A stretch of DNA of 5,086 nt from Gammaproteobacteria bacterium (lineage in GTDB: Bacteria; Pseudomonadota; Gammaproteobacteria; GCA-002705445; GCA-002716945), in the NCBI GenBank assembly GCA_002701705.1, contig NZWU01000009.1, positions 26,912 through 31,997 on the forward strand, read 5' to 3'. Of the stretch, positions 1 to 5,086 are shown piece after piece. The notes beneath the pieces are model-generated. The model was not told the origin of the DNA. It did no database searches and saw only the letters and a program-made list of their open reading frames with translations. Position 1 is the stretch's first letter. Each line of letters starts with the position of its first letter. The position numbers and the translations under genes are program-made.

Positions 1-288
1 AACGACGAAAACTTTTTTTTGTTTCTCAACAATAAAGGTAAACAAATTTCAAGAAAATCTTGCTGGCTATTGGTTCATAACTATGCAAAAAGAGTTTTAA
101 ATTCTATAAAAATTTCACCACATACCCTTAGGCATGCTTTTGCAACACATCTTTTAAATCATGGTGCAGATTTAAGATCAGTGCAGATGCTACTTGGACA
201 TTCAAGTCTATCGACTACGCAGATATATACTCATATTGCCAAAGAAAGATTAATACAATTTCATACCAAGTATCACCCCCGAGGTTAA
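1..288 (+). CDS. xerD: Tyrosine recombinase XerD, C-terminal part (5' end outside window)
   Basis: XerD is a site-specific tyrosine recombinase that works with XerC and the translocase FtsK at the chromosomal dif site to resolve chromosome dimers before division. The reading frame is open from base 1, so the last 95 codons of an enzyme normally near 300 residues are present. Visible catalytic residues (counted from the first complete codon) are H41 and R44 in [13 protein letters not shown]67 in [11 protein letters not shown], and the nucleophile Y76 in QIYTH. The N-terminal core-binding domain and the first catalytic Arg and Lys lie upstream of the window. The ending ([14 protein letters not shown]) closely resembles E. 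coli XerD, which ends in a similar HHPRA tail, and this favours XerD over XerC. The TTG at 19 is an internal leucine codon, not a start. The stop is 3 bases before dsbC, the same order as in E. coli, so the two are probably one operon. Confidence 0.94.
   Translation, partial: NDENFFLFLNNKGKQISRKSCWLLVHNYAKRVLNSIKISPHTLRHAFATHLLNHGADLRSVQMLLGHSSLSTTQIYTHIAKERLIQFHTKYHPRG
281..284 (+). promoter_or_regulatory. Shine-Dalgarno site of dsbC, inside the end of xerD
   Basis: GAGG lies 7 bases before the dsbC ATG at 292, a normal spacing, and overlaps the last two sense codons of xerD. It is the only clear Shine-Dalgarno match before any start codon in this window. It supports both the chosen dsbC start and translation from a shared xerD-dsbC message. 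Confidence 0.75.
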
Positions 289-291
289 ATT

Positions 292-999
292 ATGAAGAGC
301 ATTTCTATTATTGTATTATCATTATTTATAGCTGGGTGTAGCCAAACAATTGATGAGACTGAGCAAGCCAGAAAATCAATTCAAGAATCTTACCCAGATC
401 TTTCCATTGAAAGTATAAAAAAAGTTGATGAAAATTTCTTTGAAGTAATTATACATGGTGAAATTTTCTATTTAAGTTCAGATTATAAATATTTTATTGC
501 TGGAAATGTTATTAATGTAAAAACAAAAGAAAATATTACTGAAGTTTCTAGAAAAAGCAGAAGATTATCCATATTAGAAAATTTAAATGCAGAAAATATG
601 ATTGTATATAAACCAAATAAAACTAATTATATTTTAACTATATTCTCTGACACTTCTTGTCCATATTGTCAAAAGCTGCATGAAGAACTTGATGAATTAA
701 TTGAGAATAATATTGAAGTAAGATACATATTGTTTCCTCGATTTGGTCAAAACACCGAAGCTTATATGCAAATGATTTCAATCTGGTGTTCAGATAATCA
801 AAAAATAGCATTAGATAATGTATTTAATGATGAAAATATTGAACAAAATACCCAGTGCGATAATCCTCTGAATGAAAATCTAGAATTAGCTCAAAAACTC
901 TCGGTCACCGGCACCCCCATGATGTTCACTGAAAATGGAAGCGTAATACCAGGTTACCAACCGGCAAAAGAAATCATAAAGTTTTTAAGTAGTTTGTAG
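292..999 (+). CDS. dsbC: DsbC-type thiol:disulfide isomerase, predicted lipoprotein
   Basis: DsbC rearranges wrong disulfide bonds in exported proteins and is kept reduced by the membrane protein DsbD. The protein has 235 residues, close to the 236 of the E. coli precursor. Residues 1-15 form a short signal peptide ending in I-A-G before C16, which looks like a lipobox, with Ser at +2. The mature protein would then be lipidated and, by the Lol sorting rule, sent to the outer membrane; E. coli DsbC is soluble. Residues 20-75 fit the N-terminal dimerisation domain, and 100-235 the thioredoxin fold. The active site is C123-P-Y-C126 (CGYC in E. coli DsbC). C166 and C189 match the second, structural disulfide, and T208-P209 is the cis-proline loop, followed by a DsbC-like PGYQPAKE stretch. 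CPYC also occurs in DsbG, but the rest of the sequence and the position after xerD favour DsbC. Codons 203-212 are unusually G/C-ending for this gene. Confidence 0.94.
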   Translation: MKSISIIVLSLFIAGCSQTIDETEQARKSIQESYPDLSIESIKKVDENFFEVIIHGEIFYLSSDYKYFIAGNVINVKTKENITEVSRKSRRLSILENLNAENMIVYKPNKTNYILTIFSDTSCPYCQKLHEELDELIENNIEVRYILFPRFGQNTEAYMQMISIWCSDNQKIALDNVFNDENIEQNTQCDNPLNENLELAQKLSVTGTPMMFTENGSVIPGYQPAKEIIKFLSSL

Positions 1000-1017
1000 C
1001 TAGTTACAATATTTTTT
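994..1017 (+). terminator. Weak candidate intrinsic terminator after dsbC
   Basis: TTGTA (994-998) and TACAA (1005-1009) can pair, and G999 with T1004 could add a wobble pair, leaving a CTAG loop. Six consecutive T follow at 1012-1017. The order, stem then T-run, is right for a + strand terminator of the xerD-dsbC message. The stem is short and AT-rich, so it would be very weak. It covers both abutting stop codons and lies partly in sbcB coding sequence. No T-run is placed to make it work for sbcB on the other strand. Confidence 0.25.
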
Positions 1018-2427
1018 ATATTTGTTTTCTTCTAATTTTATGTAGTCTTCAATCTGACTTATATAATCTTTTTGTTTTTGATATTTCTCATCCTCTTTAA
1101 CAGAATCAAGTATCTTCTTGGCTTTTGGTATTGTCATCCATTTGACATCTTTATTTTCTGAGAGAGCTTTTTCAGCAATTATTTTTTGATGTTTTTGTTT
1201 CTGTCTAGTTGTTAGTTCATCAGGATATTCCTCATACATGACTCTGTTTGCATGTTGTTTATACCTAAAATCATCTATTTTAGAAGAAGCTTTTAATTTA
1301 GTAATGGGTTCTGTTGAATTATTAAACTCCTTAATTTTTTCCTGATCATCAGGGTTCAGACGTGGACCGCCATAAAGTTGTTCCTCTAGATTGTCTGAAG
1401 GTACTTTACTTGTTTCATTTTCTTCCCATCGATCTACTAGTGACTGGTTGATATTCTCAATAAAATTTTCTGCTGAGCTAATTTTTTTTGCTCTTTCTGC
1501 AAATAATGTGTTATTTGCTAGTTCCTTAAAACAATCAACATTTTTTAAATAATCTTTATTTAACATAATTGGGAAACGATTACCTTTTATTATCCTTATA
1601 ACTCTTTGTCTACTCTGGATTAATGAAGTAATGCCACTAACACGTGTTTCTAAGTGTTGCTCAGGATCATGGTTAAGATCAAAAAATGCTAATTCTTTAT
1701 TGTCATTGGGATTCACTGTTAATAATGAAATCGGCGTATACTTAAGAGAACTTGAGGCTTGAGGTGCACAGAAGAAATATTCTTCACTTTTTAAGAAGTC
1801 TGCGCATGTTTTTAGGGATCTTGCTTTTAAACACGTTTCCCAAAAAAGAGGATCTTTTTCTTGTATAATTTTGGCTAATTCCATTGTGGCCATTACGTCA
1901 GAGAGAGCATCATGCGCTAACTTATGCTCAATATTGTTTTCTTTACTTAATGCTTCTAAAGAAAGAGCATTCTTTCCGGTTTTACTGTTTTTTGGTATCT
2001 TGATTATATCTAATTCAAGTGGAGCAAGAGCGCATGTGATTTTCCATAGATCAACACGGCTATTTTCATTTGAAGTTGTAATGTATGGGTTTAAGAGAGA
2101 TTGATAAAAATTATGTCTTAATAATTCATCATCAAAAATAATGTTGTTAAACCCAAAAAATATAGCTGGAGACCATGATTGAAGCTTATGATAAACCTTT
2201 CTCATTAACTCATAATATGATTGCTCATTTTTCAGTGAATCAATTTGTGCCTTGGTAATTAGAAGAGCTTTAGGGCTTGGAATGACGCCATCTCTTAAAC
2301 GGCATCTTTCATTGAAAGTTTCAAGAACATTAAATTTTTCATCCACTAGGGCAGCTGCAAATTGAATGGGTTGATCGTATCTAGCTTCCTTCCCAGTGGT
2401 TTCAAAATCATAAATCACATAATTCAT
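1000..2427 (-). CDS. sbcB: Exonuclease I (3'-5' single-strand DNA exonuclease)
   Basis: Exonuclease I processively degrades single-stranded DNA from the 3' end in mismatch repair and recombination, usually helped by contact with SSB. The protein is 475 residues, the same length as E. coli SbcB. It shows the DEDDh exonuclease set: D7 and E9 in YDFETTG, D99 in GFNNIIFDDE, H172 and D177 in AHDALSDV. These align with E. coli D15, E17, D108, H181 and D186. NSRVDLW near 122-128 is another family match. Residues 1 to about 195 are the exonuclease domain, about 200-350 the SH3-like extension, and the rest the helical C-terminal domain, entered through DNLEEQLYGG (345-354), which matches DNVDAQLYNG in E. 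coli. The last 70 residues are lysine-rich. The ATG at 2427 puts the first catalytic motif at residue 7, as expected; no good Shine-Dalgarno precedes it. It converges on dsbC with no gap and diverges from parE. Confidence 0.95.
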   Translation of the reverse strand: MNYVIYDFETTGKEARYDQPIQFAAALVDEKFNVLETFNERCRLRDGVIPSPKALLITKAQIDSLKNEQSYYELMRKVYHKLQSWSPAIFFGFNNIIFDDELLRHNFYQSLLNPYITTSNENSRVDLWKITCALAPLELDIIKIPKNSKTGKNALSLEALSKENNIEHKLAHDALSDVMATMELAKIIQEKDPLFWETCLKARSLKTCADFLKSEEYFFCAPQASSSLKYTPISLLTVNPNDNKELAFFDLNHDPEQHLETRVSGITSLIQSRQRVIRIIKGNRFPIMLNKDYLKNVDCFKELANNTLFAERAKKISSAENFIENINQSLVDRWEENETSKVPSDNLEEQLYGGPRLNPDDQEKIKEFNNSTEPITKLKASSKIDDFRYKQHANRVMYEEYPDELTTRQKQKHQKIIAEKALSENKDVKWMTIPKAKKILDSVKEDEKYQKQKDYISQIEDYIKLEENKYKKYCN

Positions 2428-2444
2428 TTATATTCACATTCAGA

Positions 2445-2450
2445 TATAGT
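2445..2450 (+). promoter_or_regulatory. Candidate -10 box for parE-parC (TATAGT)
   Basis: TATAGT matches the sigma-70 -10 consensus at five of six positions and would start a transcript near 2457, about 20 bases before the parE GTG. The best upstream -35 at an allowed spacing (TTCATT at 2423-2428) is poor. A rival, TAGAAT at 2459-2464, also matches five of six but would leave a leader of under 10 bases. Confidence 0.35.
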
Positions 2451-2462
2451 ACTATGACTAGA

Positions 2463-2468
2463 ATTATA
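2463..2468 (-). promoter_or_regulatory. Candidate -10 box for sbcB (TATAAT)
   Basis: Read on the minus strand this is a perfect TATAAT, about 35 bases before the sbcB ATG, giving an untranslated leader of roughly 29 bases. The matching -35 position falls inside the first codons of parE, in the A-run at 2483-2490 (T-run on the minus strand), and does not resemble TTGACA well. In AT-rich DNA a chance match is possible. Confidence 0.45.
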
Positions 2469-2478
2469 CATCATACTC

Positions 2479-4383
2479 GTGCAAAAAAAATATACAGCAT
2501 CTGACATTGAGGTTCTCCAAGGAATAGAACCAGTACAAAAGCGACCAGGAATGTATACAGACACGACCTGCCCTAATCATCTAGTTCAAGAAGTAATTGA
2601 CAATAGTGTAGATGAAGCAATAGCAGGTTATGGAAAAGAAATTAAAATAATTCTAAAAAAAGATGGTTCAATTATAGTTGAAGACAATGGAAGAGGTATG
2701 CCTGTAGATAAACATCCAGATTTTGATGTTCCTGGAGTTGAAGTCATAATGACAAATCTTCATTCCGGAGCTAAATTTTCAGAAAAAAATTATAGATATT
2801 CTGGGGGACTTCATGGGGTAGGTGTATCAGTTGTCAATGCATTGTCAAGTTTTCTTAAAGTTACTGTTTTTCGACGAGGTGATGGAAAAGAATATTTAAC
2901 GTCTTTTAAAAACGGTGATTTAAGCGGTAAGCTCAAATCAGTTGGAAATTGTCCAAAAAATAAACAAGGAACGATTATTCACTTTTTGCCAAATGAGAAA
3001 TATTTTGAAACATTAGATTTGAATTCAAAAGAACTAGTACATTTGATTAAAGCTAAATCAATTCTACAGGCCGGATTAAAATTAACATTAGTAGATGAAA
3101 AATACGGCTCAGGTACACAGGAATTCCATCATAAGGGAGGATTAAAAGATTATTTAATTTCTAGCATCAATTGTTCTGATTATTATCCAAAAGACACATA
3201 TTTTAATTCAATAAATTTAGATAATTATGATATGGAATGGTCTATTGTTTGGGATAGCGAAGCAAGTGAACCTTTTCAAGAAAGTTACGTAAACTTAATT
3301 CCAACTTCACAAGGCGGCACACATGTTAATTCATTTCGCTCAGGTATTATTGATGCAATGAGAGAGTTTTGTGAAAAACATAACCTTCTACCAAAAAATA
3401 TTAAATTAACACCCGAAGATGTATGGAAAAATGTTTCGTTTATATTATCTCTTAAAATGAATAACCCACAATTTTCTGGTCAAATAAAAAATAAGCTCCA
3501 ATCAAGTCACCTTCTTTCAAATTTAAATAGCCAAGTAAAGGATAAGTTCGAGCTCTGGTTAAATCATCATGTTGAAACAGGAGAAACATTAGCTGATATA
3601 GCCATTAAAAATGCACAAGATAGGATTTTATCTGATAAACAGGCCAGCAAAAAATCTAGCACAAGGAATATTATCTTGCCTAGCCGGTTAGCGGACTGCA
3701 TTAGTAAAGACATCAAAGAAAATGAATTATTTCTAGTTGAAGGTGACTCTGCAGGGGGGTCAGCAAAACAAGCAAGAGATAAATCATATCAAGCAATACT
3801 TCCGCTCAGAGGAAAAATTTTAAACACATGGGAATTAAGTTCATCAAAAATTCTAGAATCAAAAGAGGTTAAGGATATTAGTCTCGCAATTGGTGTAGAA
3901 CCAAACGAAGAAAAGGTAAACACAGATAACTTGAGGTATGGAAAAATATGCATCTTATCAGATGCTGATTCAGATGGAATGCATATCGCAACACTTCTAA
4001 CAGCGCTTTTCTTTGGTCATTTCAAAGAATTAGTTTCATCAGGTCATATCTATGTTGCAAAACCACCCTTGTATAGAATAGATATAAAAAGGGACACATA
4101 CTACGTTACCGATGACATTGAAAAAGCAAAGTTATTAAAGAAATTAAAAATTAATGAAGATGATGCAGGATGCTCAATTACAAGATTTAAAGGGTTAGGT
4201 GAAATGAACCCTTCTCAACTCAGAGACACAACATTAGCAAAAAAAACTAGAAAGTTGATTCAGCTAACAATTACTTCAAACAACAAAGATGTATCAATTA
4301 TTAATAAATTATTATCTAAAAAGAGAACTTTAGAAAGAAAAGAATGGCTTGAATCAAAAGGGAATCTTGTGCAGATTGATTAA
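2479..4383 (+). CDS. parE: DNA topoisomerase IV subunit B (ParE), GTG start
   Basis: ParE is the ATPase subunit of topoisomerase IV, which with ParC decatenates sister chromosomes and relaxes supercoils in the cytoplasm. The protein is 634 residues (E. coli 630). The GHKL ATPase domain (about 1-215) has the general base E38 and Mg-binding N42 in QEVIDNSVDEA, D69 in EDNGRGMP, and the ATP-lid glycines at 109-115 (GGLHGVG). The transducer domain (about 216-385) includes QGGTHV (278-283) and the ATP-sensing loop, which reads Q335-I336-K337 rather than QTK. The TOPRIM domain has E421 in VEGDSAGGS, PLRGKILN at 442-449, and D495/D497/D499 in SDADSDG. NTWELSS after PLRGKILN is ParE-like, not GyrB-like. 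The GTG start is set by an in-frame TGA at 2455 with no other usual start codon between, and gives an N-terminus collinear with E. coli ParE. There is no Shine-Dalgarno; codons 2-4 include an A8 run. parC follows after 3 bases. Confidence 0.97.
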   Translation: MQKKYTASDIEVLQGIEPVQKRPGMYTDTTCPNHLVQEVIDNSVDEAIAGYGKEIKIILKKDGSIIVEDNGRGMPVDKHPDFDVPGVEVIMTNLHSGAKFSEKNYRYSGGLHGVGVSVVNALSSFLKVTVFRRGDGKEYLTSFKNGDLSGKLKSVGNCPKNKQGTIIHFLPNEKYFETLDLNSKELVHLIKAKSILQAGLKLTLVDEKYGSGTQEFHHKGGLKDYLISSINCSDYYPKDTYFNSINLDNYDMEWSIVWDSEASEPFQESYVNLIPTSQGGTHVNSFRSGIIDAMREFCEKHNLLPKNIKLTPEDVWKNVSFILSLKMNNPQFSGQIKNKLQSSHLLSNLNSQVKDKFELWLNHHVETGETLADIAIKNAQDRILSDKQASKKSSTRNIILPSRLADCISKDIKENELFLVEGDSAGGSAKQARDKSYQAILPLRGKILNTWELSSSKILESKEVKDISLAIGVEPNEEKVNTDNLRYGKICILSDADSDGMHIATLLTALFFGHFKELVSSGHIYVAKPPLYRIDIKRDTYYVTDDIEKAKLLKKLKINEDDAGCSITRFKGLGEMNPSQLRDTTLAKKTRKLIQLTITSNNKDVSIINKLLSKKRTLERKEWLESKGNLVQID

Positions 4384-4386
4384 TAT

Positions 4387-5086
4387 ATGAGTAAAAATCA
4401 GCAACAAACCCTGAATTTTTCTCAGGGAAAAATAAATAAAGTTCCTATAAAAGATTTTACAGAAGAAGCATACCTGAATTATTCAATGTATGTGATTCTT
4501 GACAGAGCATTACCAAATATTTCTGATGGACTTAAGCCTGTTCAGAGAAGAATCATTTTTGCAATGAATGAGCTGTCATTAAAGTCAACATCCAAGTATA
4601 AAAAATCTGCACGAACAATTGGTGATGTTTTGGGAAAATATCATCCACATGGTGATACAGCTTGTTATGAGGCAATGGTAATGTTAGCTCAACCGTTTTC
4701 GTTTAATTATACTCTGGTGGATGGACAGGGAAATTGGGGAACCCAAGATGATCCTAAATCATTTGCTGCAATGAGATATACAGAATCACGTCTAACTAAT
4801 TTTTCTGATTTGTTATTATCTGAAATAAACTTAGGAACTGTCGATTGGTCAACAAATTTTGATGGTACATTAAAAGAACCAAAAATTTTGCCATCACAGA
4901 TACCAAATATTCTTATTAATGGTAGTTCAGGTATAGCTGTTGGTATGTCGACTGATATTCCTTCACATAATTTAAATGAAACTATAAATGCAATTATTTG
5001 TTTACTAAAAGATTCTAAAACATCACTAGAAACTCTTAGAAAAGAAATAATTGGACCAGATTATCCAACTGGTGGAGAATTAATTC
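4387..5086 (+). CDS. parC: DNA topoisomerase IV subunit A (ParC), N-terminal part (3' end outside window)
   Basis: ParC is the DNA-cleaving subunit of topoisomerase IV and forms a heterotetramer with ParE. The first 233 codons of a protein usually near 750 residues are present, and the frame is open to the window edge. It contains the start of the breakage-reunion domain: [10 protein letters not shown] (46-55), [19 protein letters not shown] (72-90), the catalytic R130-Y131 in [10 protein letters not shown], and [15 protein letters not shown] (173-187). [13 protein letters not shown] is the ParC form; GyrA lacks the KSF, so this is not gyrase. T91 and E95 align with E. coli S80 and E84 of the quinolone-binding region, so Ser is replaced by Thr. 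The N-terminus is 11 residues longer than in E. coli, and glutamine-rich before the conserved [14 protein letters not shown]. The ATG lies 3 bases after the parE stop with no Shine-Dalgarno, consistent with translational coupling in a parE-parC operon. Confidence 0.97.
   Translation, partial: MSKNQQQTLNFSQGKINKVPIKDFTEEAYLNYSMYVILDRALPNISDGLKPVQRRIIFAMNELSLKSTSKYKKSARTIGDVLGKYHPHGDTACYEAMVMLAQPFSFNYTLVDGQGNWGTQDDPKSFAAMRYTESRLTNFSDLLLSEINLGTVDWSTNFDGTLKEPKILPSQIPNILINGSSGIAVGMSTDIPSHNLNETINAIICLLKDSKTSLETLRKEIIGPDYPTGGELI

Larger units (their letters stand above)
2428..2478. promoter_or_regulatory. Divergent sbcB/parE control region with 10-bp palindrome
   Basis: This 51-base gap is the only real intergenic region in the window and must hold the start signals of both sbcB (leftward) and the parE-parC operon (rightward), unless initiation occurs inside the genes. 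It contains a -10 box for each direction (listed separately) and a perfect palindrome, ATAGTACTAT, at 2446-2455 near its centre, overlapping the parE -10 candidate. The layout would allow one bound protein to affect both directions; that is inference. No convincing -35 box or Shine-Dalgarno sequence is seen for either gene. Confidence 0.6.

Noticed and set aside
13..20. Run of eight T near the window start, resembling a terminator tail or an assembly slip
   Set aside because: It reads in frame as two Phe codons and part of a Leu codon within xerD, the downstream frame matches XerD without a break, and no upstream stem can be seen.
19..288. xerD start at the TTG at position 19
   Set aside because: The frame is open to base 1, and an 89-residue product would lack the core-binding domain and half the catalytic residues. 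It is a gene cut by the window edge, not a small gene or pseudogene.
1871..2104. A 77-codon open frame on the + strand inside sbcB
   Set aside because: It lies wholly antisense to the well-supported sbcB exonuclease domain, has no recognisable domain, and is best explained as a shadow of the opposite-strand coding sequence.
2479..5086. gyrB-gyrA instead of parE-parC
   Set aside because: The ParE-specific NTWELSS after PLRGKILN, the lack of a GyrB-type insertion, and [13 protein letters not shown] in the A subunit all match topoisomerase IV.
1..5086. Mobile element, CRISPR array, tRNA/rRNA, or a new defence-type system
   Set aside because: All but the 51-base divergent gap and two 3-base gaps is accounted for by five housekeeping genes. 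The tyrosine recombinase is the chromosomal XerD, not a phage integrase, and no direct repeats or long inverted repeats were seen.

Overview
This 5.1 kb window is a compact stretch of AT-rich bacterial chromosome, about one-third G+C by eye. It carries five protein genes: xerD (3' end only), dsbC, sbcB, parE and parC (5' part only). The gene set and the protein sequences point to a gammaproteobacterium. xerD followed by dsbC is a familiar gammaproteobacterial pair, exonuclease I (SbcB) is mainly a gammaproteobacterial protein, and ParE/ParC are clearly topoisomerase IV rather than gyrase. The low G+C, AT-rich codon choice, tiny or absent intergenic gaps and mostly missing Shine-Dalgarno sequences suggest a streamlined, perhaps marine (SAR86-like) lineage. 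That last assignment is inference.

Layout: 1-288 (+) is the C-terminal catalytic part of XerD. It is followed 3 bases later by dsbC (292-999, +), whose ribosome binding site lies inside the end of xerD, so the two look co-transcribed. dsbC runs tail-to-tail into sbcB (1000-2427, -), with the two stop codons directly abutting. sbcB and parE are divergent across a 51-base gap (2428-2478) holding candidate core promoters for both and a perfect 10-bp palindrome. parE (2479-4383, +) starts at GTG and is followed after 3 bases by parC (4387 to the window edge, +), forming a topoisomerase IV operon.

Functionally, four of the five genes act on DNA. XerD resolves chromosome dimers at dif, topoisomerase IV decatenates sister chromosomes, and exonuclease I digests single strands from the 3' end during recombination and mismatch repair. 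DsbC is the exception: a cell-envelope disulfide isomerase, here apparently made as a lipoprotein.

I see no mobile element, CRISPR array, RNA gene or novel multigene system. The points most worth a second look are residue-level: a predicted lipid anchor and CPYC active site in DsbC, a QIK in place of the near-universal QTK loop in ParE, threonine at the quinolone-pocket serine of ParC, an unusual run of G/C-ending codons in dsbC, and the palindrome in the divergent promoter region.
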